A DNA stretch of 33,195 nucleotides, taken from NCBI GenBank assembly GCA_030674455.1, contig JAUSGQ010000010.1, positions 1 to 33,195 of the forward strand. Direction: 5' to 3'. The notes under the pieces were generated by a model. It was not told where the DNA came from. It did no database searches and was given only the letters and a program-made list of their open reading frames with translations. The position numbers and the translations under genes were made by a program. Shown piece after piece: positions 6,099 through 13,487 of this stretch. How positions within the stretch are numbered: position 1 is the first letter of the stretch; each line of letters begins with the position of its first letter. This stretch comes from a bacterium (GTDB lineage Bacteria; Patescibacteriota; Minisyncoccia; Phycocordibacterales; UBA2100).

Positions 6099-6737
6099 AT
6101 GAGTGATTCTGAGCAAGATTCTTCAGTTTCTCCAAGTGATGTTCCGACTCCAGAATCCGTCTCACCAGAGGTAGTTGCCGCAACAGTTGATGCCGCACCG
6201 CAAGAAAATAGTGAGGTAAATTCTACAAGCACCGCAGATGCGGAAGCAAGTGCTGATGTACCTGTTGCTCCGCCTACTACACCCGCGACATCACCCGATT
6301 CAACAGCGCCCGTAGAAAAATCCGAAACCGGACATTCCAACATTCTTGAGAATGTTGGAATGTCCGTAGAAGCTGATTTACCCGCCTCGCCAAGTCCTGC
6401 GCCTACCATTGCGGAAAATCCTTCTGCATCGTCTACACCACAGGTGGAATCGCCCGCGCCCGTTATCGCACCAGTAAGTTCTGCGCTACTATCACTGCGC
6501 GACAAAGCTCTTGAGGCTATTCAATTCAAAAGACGGGCAAGACTCGAGAAAATTATCGTTCTGGCAGAAAAGAAACGCTCTATCGGCAATGATGATGTGG
6601 AGAAACTTTTGCATGTCTCGGATTCGACCGCTACCCGCTACCTTGCCGCTCTTGTACGAGAGGGAAAATTGCAACAAACTGGGGTTCCGCAGGCGCAGCG
6701 ATATTCTATGCCTAGCGGGTCAAACGGCGCCGATTGA
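6099..6737 (+). CDS. Winged-helix protein with Ala/Pro/Ser-rich N-terminus, 212 aa
   Basis: Residues 1-130 are low-complexity (Ser, Ala, Pro, Val, acidic), probably disordered. Residues ~135-205 form a helix (RDKALEAIQFKRRARLEKIIVLAEKK) and a DeoR-like winged helix (GNDDVEKLLHVSDSTATRYLAALVREGKLQQTG). This suggests a DNA-binding role; target unknown. A -10 box 6 nt before the ATG suggests a leaderless mRNA. Residues ~77-90 (around HSNILENVGMS) are encoded by an almost perfect 38-bp palindrome (6329-6366), and the stop codon lies inside a hairpin (6714-6743). Confidence 0.8.
   Translation: MSDSEQDSSVSPSDVPTPESVSPEVVAATVDAAPQENSEVNSTSTADAEASADVPVAPPTTPATSPDSTAPVEKSETGHSNILENVGMSVEADLPASPSPAPTIAENPSASSTPQVESPAPVIAPVSSALLSLRDKALEAIQFKRRARLEKIIVLAEKKRSIGNDDVEKLLHVSDSTATRYLAALVREGKLQQTGVPQAQRYSMPSGSNGAD
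6329..6366. repeat. 38-bp palindrome inside the winged-helix CDS
   Basis: Arms cggacattccaacattct and its exact complement with a 2-base centre (tg). It is read in frame within the low-complexity region. Confidence 0.9.
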
Positions 6738-6743
6738 CCCGCT
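6714..6743 (+). terminator. Hairpin with stop codon of the winged-helix gene
   Basis: Arms agcgggtcaa (6714-6723) and ttgacccgct (6734-6743). The TGA at 6735-6737 is in the right arm. No T-run follows, and the HAD gene begins 17 nt later, so read-through is possible. Confidence 0.6.
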
Positions 6744-6760
6744 TCTATAGGGATAACACT

Positions 6761-7399
6761 ATGCAAAATCAATCTATAATTAAGGCAATCGTTTTTGACT
6801 GGGACGGGGTCATCGTTGATTCCATGCCGATGATTGCACGAGGCATACAAGAAACCGCCAAAAGCTATGGCGTGCATTTGTCCGTGGACGACGTACTTGC
6901 AACTTATATGCAACCCCGTCACACATTTTACGAGAACCTGGGCATCAAAATCGAGGACTTTGACGAACTTAATGCACGACATGCAACCAACATATTGAAG
7001 CACTTCTCGGAACCAAAACTCTTTGGCGATGTGTTGCCGGCTCTCGCACAACTCAATACAAAAGGCGTCAGGATGGGAGTTGCATCAAACGACACGGGTC
7101 CTAGAATTCCGAGGGAGGTTAAGATGTTCGGACTAGAAACATTCTTTCCCGAAGATAACATTATCAGCAGTCGCAAAAGAAAGCCGGAGAAACTCGCTGA
7201 TATGATGGCTCGATTTGGAGTCAAATCTGCCGAACTTTTATTTGTAGGCGACTTACCATCTGACGTGACGGCAGCAAGGAAAGTTGGAGCGCTATCAGCC
7301 GCTATTTCTCGGCACGAATCAGGTAAAGCGCGCCTCAAAGCCCTGAATCCGGATTACCTTCTCGATTCACTCACTGACTTATTGAAAATCGCGGGCTGA
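6761..7399 (+). CDS. HAD-superfamily phosphatase (phosphoglycolate phosphatase-like)
   Basis: Cytosolic HAD hydrolase, 212 aa. Motif I FDWDGVIVDS holds the nucleophile and acid Asp, followed by an alpha-helical cap. Motif II is VASND, motif III Lys is in SRKRKPEKL, and motif IV is FVGDLPSDVTAAR. The overall pattern matches phosphoglycolate phosphatase/beta-phosphoglucomutase relatives, but the substrate cannot be read from the sequence. I start at 6761 (MQNQSIIKAIVFD) because AGGGA lies 8-10 nt upstream; an earlier in-frame ATG at 6734 lies in the hairpin that ends the previous gene. It lies between the winged-helix gene and alr on the same strand. Confidence 0.88.
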   Translation: MQNQSIIKAIVFDWDGVIVDSMPMIARGIQETAKSYGVHLSVDDVLATYMQPRHTFYENLGIKIEDFDELNARHATNILKHFSEPKLFGDVLPALAQLNTKGVRMGVASNDTGPRIPREVKMFGLETFFPEDNIISSRKRKPEKLADMMARFGVKSAELLFVGDLPSDVTAARKVGALSAAISRHESGKARLKALNPDYLLDSLTDLLKIAG

Positions 7400-7401
7400 A
7401 G

Positions 7402-7407
7402 TATACT
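7402..7407 (+). promoter_or_regulatory. -10 box (TATACT) for leaderless alr
   Basis: TATACT then 6 nt (gttttt) then the ATG at 7414; TTATTG lies 17 nt upstream as a weak -35. The box overlaps the end of the HAD gene. Confidence 0.65.
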
Positions 7408-7413
7408 GTTTTT

Positions 7414-8556
7414 ATGAATCTCGGCCTAAGAACATTCTTGCGCTTTCTGCGCAGGAAGCGATTTGCGTATGAGCCGCTCATTACCATCACCATAGATAGC
7501 AAGGCGATACTTCACAACCTTCGCGCATTTCAAACCATGACGAAAAATACAGTCGCGCCGGTACTCAAATCAAACGCATACGGACACGGCCTTGTTCAGA
7601 TTGCGGAAATTCTGCGGAGCGAAACCGTTCCCTTCCTGTGCGTTGACTCCTATTTTGAGGCGCTCATTCTTCGCAACGAGGAAATCACGGCGCCGATTCT
7701 CATAATCGGGTACACGCCCCAAAAAACTCTGGAAAGTTCCAAACTGAAAGAATTGTCTTTTGCGATTATCAGTCTCGACGAATTGCGGCGCGCATCGCAA
7801 CAACTCCGCCGCGATACCAAAATACATCTGAAGATTGACACGGGCATGCATCGACACGGCATCATGGCGGAAGAAATTCCCGAAGCGATAAAACTCGTCC
7901 GCGCAAATTCGCGCCTGAAACTTGATGGCGTATATACGCATTTTGCCGATGCCGACACGCGCGATTCCGCGCACGCAAAAAAGCAAATAGAGAATTGGAA
8001 CGCTATTGCGGCCAAATTTCGTTCGGAATTCCCCGCAGTCCGGTATTTTCACGCGGCCGCAACTTCGGGAAGTGTCTATGCTTCCTCGCTGGATGCCAAC
8101 GTTCTCCGGCTCGGCATCGGGCTTTACGGCATCAATTCCGGATTTGCTGATTTGGAACTCCAGCCGGCGCTCGAAATGAAAACGCGCATTACATCCCTGC
8201 GCACTATCAAGACGGGAGAAAGCATTGGATACAATGCAACTTTCACGGCTACGAAAGATATTGTTGCCGCGACAATTCCCGCAGGATACTACGAAGGCAT
8301 CGACAGGCGGCTCTCTGGCAAAGGAGCGCTTACCATCAAAGGAATTCCGTGCCCTATTCTTGGGCGCGTAAGCATGAACATCACATCCATTGATGTGACG
8401 CGGGTCCCAAACACCTCGCTTGAGAACGAAGTCATCGTAATCAGTAGCGAAGCGAAGGCGCCAAATTCGGTAGAGAGTATGGCAAAAACATCCGGAACTA
8501 TTCCGTATGAAATTCTCGTACACATCCCCGCGCAAATTCGAAGAATAGTCGTTTAA
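7414..8556 (+). CDS. alr: Alanine racemase
   Basis: PLP-dependent interconversion of L- and D-alanine for peptidoglycan. The Schiff-base lysine is in PVLKSNAYGHGL (about residue 52); the barrel includes HLKIDTGMHRHG and YTHFADADT; RLGIGLYGI follows; the second catalytic base is the Tyr of IGYNATFTA (about residue 273); and GRVSMNITSIDV replaces the usual GRVCMDQ. Length 380 aa is normal. The first ~25 residues are a basic extension. A -10 box 6 nt before the ATG indicates leaderless initiation. Glutamate racemase lies convergently downstream, so both D-amino-acid genes for the wall are side by side. Confidence 0.95.
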   Translation: MNLGLRTFLRFLRRKRFAYEPLITITIDSKAILHNLRAFQTMTKNTVAPVLKSNAYGHGLVQIAEILRSETVPFLCVDSYFEALILRNEEITAPILIIGYTPQKTLESSKLKELSFAIISLDELRRASQQLRRDTKIHLKIDTGMHRHGIMAEEIPEAIKLVRANSRLKLDGVYTHFADADTRDSAHAKKQIENWNAIAAKFRSEFPAVRYFHAAATSGSVYASSLDANVLRLGIGLYGINSGFADLELQPALEMKTRITSLRTIKTGESIGYNATFTATKDIVAATIPAGYYEGIDRRLSGKGALTIKGIPCPILGRVSMNITSIDVTRVPNTSLENEVIVISSEAKAPNSVESMAKTSGTIPYEILVHIPAQIRRIVV

Positions 8557-8557
8557 G

Positions 8558-8668
8558 ATTCGTCATTGCGAGGAATGAGGAGGAACGACGAATGACGAAG
8601 CAATCCAGGGTAACCTTCAGAACTCCTGGATTGATTCCCGCCACGCTACGCTCGCGGTCGCAATGACA
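8558..8668. repeat. Dispersed GTCATTGCGAG / GAAGCAATCC repeat, copy 1
   Basis: A composite inverted repeat: attcgtcattgcgag ... gaagcaatccagg on the left and cctggattg ... cgcaatgac on the right. A half copy recurs at about 13569-13604. Sequences of this type (cgtcattgcgag...aagcaatc) are familiar dispersed repeats in diverse bacteria. It sits between the convergent alr and murI genes. Confidence 0.8.
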
Positions 8669-8680
8669 GGTGGCAGAAAG

Positions 8681-9502
8681 TTATAGAGAAACCGTTTCTG
8701 CGGCGATTTCTTCGCCAAAAAAGCGGCCTCCAAGAGTTTGGAAACGGCCGGTGGTATCAGTCGTATAAAATCGGCGAGAGCCGTTTTTTGTGAGTTTACT
8801 TTCGATTTCGGGATGCGCTTCCAGATACCGACGGAGCCGCGGCGGCACTACGTTTTCTTCGGAGACAAGCGAAACGCTAACGCCCACGATTTCCTGTATC
8901 TCTTTTTTGATAAGGCCGTAATGCGTACACCCCAATATGAGCGTATCAATATGCTCTTCTATGAGCGGCGCTAAATAGGAACGGAGCGCTTCACGAGCCG
9001 GGGCCGACGTTTCCTCGCCCGCTTCGATGAAAGGAACGAGAAGCGGACATGCCTGCTGATAAACGGAAACAGTCGGGTCTAATTTGGCAAGTTCGCGCAC
9101 AAATGTTTGCGACCGCACGGTAGCTTCTGTCGCCATCACGCCTACTTTCTTATTTCTTGTCCGATTAACGGCCTCCTCGCTGAACGGAATCAGCACTCCC
9201 AGGACTTTCCTATCCGGAAAATGCGCCGGAAGATACGTGTGCTGGATAACATGTAAGGCATTGCTTGAAGCGGTATTGCAGCCAAACACGATGAGCTCGC
9301 ATTGTTTGCTAAATAGAAAATCCACGGCCTCTTGCGAGAATTTATACACATCTTCTGTGTTTCGATGCCCGTAAGGCGCGCGCGACGTGTCTCCCAAATA
9401 TACATAATCGTATTCAGGCAGTACTTTTATAATTCCGCGGAGTACGCCTAAACCGCCGAAGCCGGAATCGAAGACACCGATGCTTTTATTCCTAACCACC
9501 AT
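8681..9502 (-). CDS. murI: Glutamate racemase
   Basis: Cofactor-independent conversion of L- to D-glutamate for peptidoglycan. Visible family motifs are IGVFDSGFGGLGVL at the N-terminus, YLGDTSRAPYG, the first catalytic Cys in FGCNTASSNAL (about residue 76) and the second in LILGCTHYGLI (about residue 190). Length 273 aa is typical. The start at 9502 lies 15 nt after the stop of the holin-like gene on the same strand, so the two are probably co-transcribed. No Shine-Dalgarno is obvious. Confidence 0.95.
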   Translation of the reverse strand: MVVRNKSIGVFDSGFGGLGVLRGIIKVLPEYDYVYLGDTSRAPYGHRNTEDVYKFSQEAVDFLFSKQCELIVFGCNTASSNALHVIQHTYLPAHFPDRKVLGVLIPFSEEAVNRTRNKKVGVMATEATVRSQTFVRELAKLDPTVSVYQQACPLLVPFIEAGEETSAPAREALRSYLAPLIEEHIDTLILGCTHYGLIKKEIQEIVGVSVSLVSEENVVPPRLRRYLEAHPEIESKLTKNGSRRFYTTDTTGRFQTLGGRFFGEEIAAETVSL

Positions 9503-9517
9503 GGAGAAAGGGTCTGC

Positions 9518-9853
9518 CTACAGAATTTTGTGAATCATCCACGAAAGTATTGAGAGTACGACTGCGCCGAGAAGTGCCGACCAAAATCCCGGGACTTCAA
9601 AGCCTTCAACTATCCACGACATCGCGTAAAAAAGAAACGCGTTGAGAACGAATGAGAACAAACCAAACGTGATGATGGTGATAGGCAAAGTAAGGATGCT
9701 CAAGATTGGCCTCACGACCATTGTGATAACAGACCACACGACCGCGACGAGCAAAATCGTAGTCCATCCGCCAGTCACGGTAATTCCTGGGACAAGATTC
9801 ACCGTCAAAGCGACCGCGGCAACTGTTCCGAGGAATTTTAAGATTGTGTGCAT
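9518..9853 (-). CDS. Phage-holin-IV/YvlD-like membrane protein, 111 aa
   Basis: Four hydrophobic segments with the family pattern (LKFLGTVAAVALTVNLVPGI, TTILLVAVVWSVITMVVRPIL, LPITIITFGLFSFVLNAFLFY, FWSALLGAVVLSILSWMI). This matches the widespread phage-holin-family IV/DUF360 proteins, whose role in bacteria is unclear. The upstream strand has tandem ctataacctag-type repeats (about 9864-9895), with TATAAC 10 nt before the ATG. It is followed by murI after 15 nt, so it may be linked to envelope synthesis. Confidence 0.85.
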   Translation of the reverse strand: MHTILKFLGTVAAVALTVNLVPGITVTGGWTTILLVAVVWSVITMVVRPILSILTLPITIITFGLFSFVLNAFLFYAMSWIVEGFEVPGFWSALLGAVVLSILSWMIHKIL

Positions 9854-9973
9854 ACAGAGATAGGTTATAGGTGCTAGGTTATAGGTTCTAGGTTGGAAAT
9901 CCTAGACCTTTATTGACTATAACATAATCAAGGTTGTGCGACGCATTTATATTTAACGAACCTCAACGAAAAG

Positions 9974-10025
9974 AACCGGCCATTTTAGACGGTGCGAGTT
10001 CATCTTCCGTCTAAAATGGCCGGTT
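9974..10025. terminator. 19-bp hairpin between acidic-protein and holin genes
   Basis: Perfect arms aaccggccattttagacgg (9974-9992) and complement (10007-10025), 14-base loop. It starts 13 nt downstream of the stop of the 43-aa gene (minus strand), fitting a 3' end structure, although no U-run follows. Confidence 0.65.
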
Positions 10026-10038
10026 ACTTGAGTCTCCC

Positions 10039-10170
10039 TCACTCCCACTTTTCCTCTTCTTCTTCCGGAACTTCCTTTTCTACCTCATCGTCATCAGTTT
10101 CTTCCAACAATCCATCAACCGCTTCCCCAGGCAAAATGGCATCGTCATCTTCTTTGTCTCTGTAAATCAT
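10039..10170 (-). CDS. Small highly acidic protein, 43 aa
   Basis: Frame MIYRDKEDDDAILPGEAV... ending EEEEEKWE; about half its residues are Asp or Glu. It is followed by a strong hairpin (9974-10025). TATTAT lies 5 nt before the ATG, near the leaderless pattern seen elsewhere, and there is no Shine-Dalgarno. The sequence upstream (10171-10306) is an AT-rich spacer shared with the divergent membrane-protein gene and holds no other gene I can see. Function unknown; it is probably disordered. Confidence 0.6.
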   Translation of the reverse strand: MIYRDKEDDDAILPGEAVDGLLEETDDDEVEKEVPEEEEEKWE

Positions 10171-10294
10171 AGTTAATAATAAAGAATTATGAACTTCTTA
10201 ATTCTTAACACGCCAATATTACCGAGCGTAACGGCACGCGCAAGATGTAAATAGCATGGGTGTGTATAACTAGATTTAAGCACTGTGATTAGCG

Positions 10295-10300
10295 TAAACT
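10295..10300 (+). promoter_or_regulatory. -10 box (TAAACT) for leaderless membrane gene
   Basis: TAAACT then 6 nt (tactgc) then the ATG at 10307. Confidence 0.6.
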
Positions 10301-10306
10301 TACTGC

Positions 10307-10639
10307 ATGTTTAGAAAAACATTAGTTGTTCTTAGGGTATTATTTGTTGCTTATTTTTTCATCTTAATTATCTTTGGTCGAGATTACCCTTCTGTCTATT
10401 TTCCATTTACTCACGTTCTGTTCCCTAATGGCTGTGGCGCTTGGGGTTGTAACCTAGGATTATCTGGATGGGCAATAGCGTTAATAATTTCCTTGGCCTT
10501 CACTACATGGATCGATAGTATTGACGCTCGGTTAAATCCAAAACCACCAATTCCAGCGAAAACAAGAAACATTAAAGCTATTGTTGCGCTGCTCATAACA
10601 ATAGTCGCGGCAACTATTGGTTATATATCTACACGATAA
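10307..10639 (+). CDS. Three-helix membrane protein, 110 aa, unknown
   Basis: Hydrophobic segments at about residues 6-24, 52-68 and 88-106. A short loop between the first two has two cysteines (GCGAWGCNLG). The region between segments two and three is basic (DARLNPKPPIPAKTRNIK) and would face the cytoplasm by the positive-inside rule. The codons are more AT-rich than neighbouring genes. A -10 box exactly 6 nt before the ATG supports leaderless expression. It lies 51 nt upstream of recG, which has its own -10 box. No family recognised. Confidence 0.65.
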   Translation: MFRKTLVVLRVLFVAYFFILIIFGRDYPSVYFPFTHVLFPNGCGAWGCNLGLSGWAIALIISLAFTTWIDSIDARLNPKPPIPAKTRNIKAIVALLITIVAATIGYISTR

Positions 10640-10678
10640 AAAGAAGGTCGCCAATGGCTTTTGAGTAGATGCAACGGG

Positions 10679-10684
10679 TATACT
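10679..10684 (+). promoter_or_regulatory. -10 box (TATACT) for leaderless recG
   Basis: TATACT then 6 nt (tatccc) then the ATG at 10691. Confidence 0.65.
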
Positions 10685-10690
10685 TATCCC

Positions 10691-13477
10691 ATGCATCCGG
10701 AAGACTTAATCGCAAAGCGTTTCCGACTCGCGCCCGCGCAAGCGACGGCATTGCGTAAACTCGGGCTCATTACGATTCGCGACCTTCTGTACCATTTCCC
10801 TTCCCGATACGAACAGCAGGGTTCCGAATCGAATACGAGACAATTAGTCCCCGGTAAAAAAGTCACTCTCTACGGCACGCTCTCGAAATTAAAAGCGAAG
10901 AAACTCTGGAAAAGCCGGCGCGCAATTACCGAAGGATGGTTTGAAGATGCGACCGGCCGCGTTAAGTGCATGTGGTTCAACCAGCCGTATATCGCGTCAT
11001 ACATTTCCGAAGGAAGTTTCGTGAGATTGGCAGGAACCGTTGGCGGAAGCACAGGTAACCCCTACATCGCTAATCCTGAATTTGAAGTCGTTCCGCCAGG
11101 AAGCACGTCCGCAGGATTGTTTAAAGAAGTCCCGACGCATGGATCGGGACCCCGACAAAACATCGGGGCTAGAAACTCTGTAATTCCTGTCTATCCCGAG
11201 AGCAGGGGCGTAACAAGTCTCTGGTTCTATCACGCAATTCGAAAAGTATGCGAGAACGGCGTGCACAAAACGATTAAAGACCCGATACCGGAAAACATTC
11301 GCAAGAAATACCATTTGCCTGATTTAGCAACCGCACTCATGTTCATTCATTCGCCGGAACAACAAAAACATGCGGAAGCCGCTCGTAAGCGTTTCGCGTT
11401 TGAAGAGATATTTGTAATGCAAACGGCACGCGCCCGGGAACGCGCGCTGAACGATTCGCAAACACCGTTTCAAATCATCAAGGGAGCGTCTTATGTTGAG
11501 AAGTTCCTCTCATCAATCGCTTTCCCTCCTACGCGCGCGCAGAGCCGCGCCATCGCAGATATTCTCAAAGACTTTTCCGGCGCGCACCCGATGGCGCGGC
11601 TCCTCGAAGGAGATGTCGGCGCCGGTAAAACGCTTGTTGCCGCTGCGGCCGCATACGCGGTCGTCCATAGCCGCCCGCCGCTCAAACTCGCCTCCGGCGA
11701 GTTCGGGCGATTGCCTAATGGCGATTTAGCCGTGCGCAACTCCGGCACGCTTCAAGTCGCCTATATGGCTCCCACGGAAATCCTCGCGACACAGCATTTT
11801 CAGTCTTTCATCGAGTATTTTAGCCATCTCCCTATCAATATCGCGCTGATTACAGGCAGCGGCTGTTGGAAATTCCCATCCAAGACGCGGAACTATGCAG
11901 AACAAACGCGGAACGACGCAGAAAAATGGCGAGAACGAGTGACGAACATTTCAAGGGCGCAGTTGTTGAAATGGGTTGAGAATGGAGAAATTGCGATGGT
12001 AGTCGGGACGCATGCGCTTATACAGAAATCAGTAAAATTCCAGAATCTGGCATTCGCGATAGTTGACGAGCAGCACAGGTTCGGAGTCAATCAGCGCAAG
12101 GCGCTGATTCGCAGATTACCGCAAAAAAATGCACCGCAGATTGACGCCGATGGATTCCTATTTAAGGATTTAAGTTATGCGATCCGCAACGCCGCGTTTA
12201 CTGTCCATAACGAACTAGGACGCGGGCATAAAGAAATCGTGTATCAAAACGCGCTTGCAGAAGAGCTTGGGAAACGCAACATTATCTTTTCAAGAGAAAA
12301 ACAGATAGATGTATTATACGGAAGCAAGAAAGTTGGGATATACCAGCCAGACTTTGTTGTGGACGACAAAGTTGTTGTCGAAATAAAGGCGCTGCCTTTT
12401 ACCGGAACACGTGAAAAAACACAGTTGTGGAATTACTTGAAAGGAAGTCCGTACCGTCTTGCTCTCCTCATAAACTTTGGTACAGATTCAGTAGATATCG
12501 TTCGCGTTGTTTTTGACACGGCGCGCAGCAATTTGCGTCAATCTGCGTCTCCTATGCGTTCATCTGCGGAAATGATACCTCATTTCTTATCCATGACAGC
12601 GACTCCGATACCTCGAACGCTCGCTCTCACTATTTATGGCGACCTGGATATTTCCGTTCTGGATGAACTTCCGCCCGGGCGCGCAAAAGTAACGACGCGG
12701 ATAATAAAAAAAGAGGGTCGCGACGAGGCTTACGAAAACGTGAGGCGCGAGCTTGCATCGGGACGGCAAGCATTCGTCGTGTGTCCGCGCATCGACCAGC
12801 CGCAGATTGACGCAGAAAACACGCAGATGAACGCAGATACAAATCCGCGTAAATCTGCGAGAATCTCCTATCAGCGGAAATCTGCGTCTTTGGCGAAATC
12901 AGCAAAAGCAGAGGCGAAACATCTGCAAAAGGTAGTGTTTCCGGAATTCAGGGTGGGACTGCTCCATGGCGCCATGTCTGCCAAAGAAAAAGACAATACT
13001 ATGCGCGATTTTGCTGCAGGAAAAATCCACGTGTTGGTAGCGACTTCGGTAGTTGAAGTCGGCATTAACGTGCCAAATGCGACCGTCATGATGATAGAGG
13101 GGGCGGAACGATTCGGCTTGGCACAACTTCATCAGCTTAGGGGCCGCATCATGCGCTCATCGCATCCGCCGCATTGTTTTCTTCTTCCGGAAACATTCGG
13201 CCAGGTTTCTTCAAAACGTCTACGAGCGCTAGAGAAAAGCGATGACGGATTCAAACTGGCTGAAGCCGACTTAGAGACACGAGGTGCAGGTGATTTGCTC
13301 GGCAAACGCCAATGGGGCATTTCAGACATAGGTATGGAAGCTCTTAAGAATCCGCGACTGATACAAGCCGCCCGCGAGGAGGCATTCGCGCTCGTTCACG
13401 AAGACTCGGCTCTTGGGAATTATCCGGAACTGGCCGCGCGCGCGGAAAGCGTTTCCAAAGCGCTGCACTCGGAGTAA
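10691..13477 (+). CDS. recG: ATP-dependent DNA helicase RecG with inserted GxxExxY nuclease-like domain
   Basis: Remodels stalled replication forks and Holliday junctions. It has the RecG wedge/OB domain (GKKVTLYGTLSKLKAKKLW, GRVKCMWFNQPYI), motif I GDVGAGKTLVA (about residue 308), Ia MAPTEILATQHF, VVGTHALIQ, II VDEQHRFGVNQR (~459), III SMTATPIPRTLALT and V ATSVVEVGINVPNA. Motif VI reads QLRGRIMRSS instead of QLRGRVGRG. At 928 aa it is ~230 longer than typical RecG. Most of the excess is a GxxExxY domain (~482-620) between motifs II and III. Smaller extra segments lie near 147-160, 325-350, 398-415 and 704-735, all made of repeat DNA read in frame. Start chosen at 10691 (MHPEDLIAKRFRLAP) with a -10 box 6 nt upstream. 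Confidence 0.95.
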   Translation: MHPEDLIAKRFRLAPAQATALRKLGLITIRDLLYHFPSRYEQQGSESNTRQLVPGKKVTLYGTLSKLKAKKLWKSRRAITEGWFEDATGRVKCMWFNQPYIASYISEGSFVRLAGTVGGSTGNPYIANPEFEVVPPGSTSAGLFKEVPTHGSGPRQNIGARNSVIPVYPESRGVTSLWFYHAIRKVCENGVHKTIKDPIPENIRKKYHLPDLATALMFIHSPEQQKHAEAARKRFAFEEIFVMQTARARERALNDSQTPFQIIKGASYVEKFLSSIAFPPTRAQSRAIADILKDFSGAHPMARLLEGDVGAGKTLVAAAAAYAVVHSRPPLKLASGEFGRLPNGDLAVRNSGTLQVAYMAPTEILATQHFQSFIEYFSHLPINIALITGSGCWKFPSKTRNYAEQTRNDAEKWRERVTNISRAQLLKWVENGEIAMVVGTHALIQKSVKFQNLAFAIVDEQHRFGVNQRKALIRRLPQKNAPQIDADGFLFKDLSYAIRNAAFTVHNELGRGHKEIVYQNALAEELGKRNIIFSREKQIDVLYGSKKVGIYQPDFVVDDKVVVEIKALPFTGTREKTQLWNYLKGSPYRLALLINFGTDSVDIVRVVFDTARSNLRQSASPMRSSAEMIPHFLSMTATPIPRTLALTIYGDLDISVLDELPPGRAKVTTRIIKKEGRDEAYENVRRELASGRQAFVVCPRIDQPQIDAENTQMNADTNPRKSARISYQRKSASLAKSAKAEAKHLQKVVFPEFRVGLLHGAMSAKEKDNTMRDFAAGKIHVLVATSVVEVGINVPNATVMMIEGAERFGLAQLHQLRGRIMRSSHPPHCFLLPETFGQVSSKRLRALEKSDDGFKLAEADLETRGAGDLLGKRQWGISDIGMEALKNPRLIQAAREEAFALVHEDSALGNYPELAARAESVSKALHSE
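11129..11169. repeat. Double hairpin repeat inside recG
   Basis: Two adjacent stems: gtcccga/tcgggac (11129-11150) and ccccga/tcgggg (11150-11168). Read in frame as VPTHGSGPRQNIGAR between the OB domain and the next RecG segment, where most RecG proteins have a shorter link. Confidence 0.75.
11685..11703. repeat. Small palindrome inside recG after Walker A
   Basis: aactcgcc / ggcgagtt with a 3-base loop. It falls in a segment of roughly 15-25 extra residues between motif I and motif Ia. Confidence 0.65.
11884..11922. repeat. Tandem GCGGAA..GCAGAA repeat inside recG
   Basis: acgcggaactatgcagaa is followed after 2 bases by acgcggaacgacgcagaa, then aa. In frame it gives TRNYAEQTRNDAEKW, an addition before the ISRAQLLKWVENGEI segment. 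It resembles the flanks of the CGCAGAT elements further along recG. Confidence 0.65.
12135..12547 (+). mobile_element. GxxExxY-domain insertion in recG with 13-bp inverted ends
   Basis: Bounded by cgcagattgacgc (12135-12147) and its exact complement gcgtcaatctgcg (12535-12547). The inside is read in frame with recG and encodes a complete GxxExxY protein: DLSYAIRNAAFTVHNELG, the signature G-HK-E-IV-Y, and a PD-(D/E)XK-like core QPDFVVDDKVVVEIKA with Asp, Glu and Lys intact, ending LALLINFG. GxxExxY proteins are normally free-standing and grouped with the PDDEXK nuclease superfamily; their function is unknown. Here the domain sits between helicase motifs II and III. No transposase is present, so how it moved is unknown. 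Confidence 0.85.
12801..12888. repeat. Second CGCAGATTGACGC element in recG, without a domain
   Basis: The same 13-mer cgcagattgacgc (12801-12813) opens a short insert with further cgcagat copies (about 12822 and 12833), then the inverted form aaatctgcg at 12851-12859 and again at about 12879. It is read in frame as QIDAENTQMNADTNPRKSAR..., between VVCPRID and the HGAMSAKEK segment. It looks like an internally deleted copy of the 12135-12547 element. Confidence 0.75.
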
Positions 13478-13487
13478 ACGATGAACC

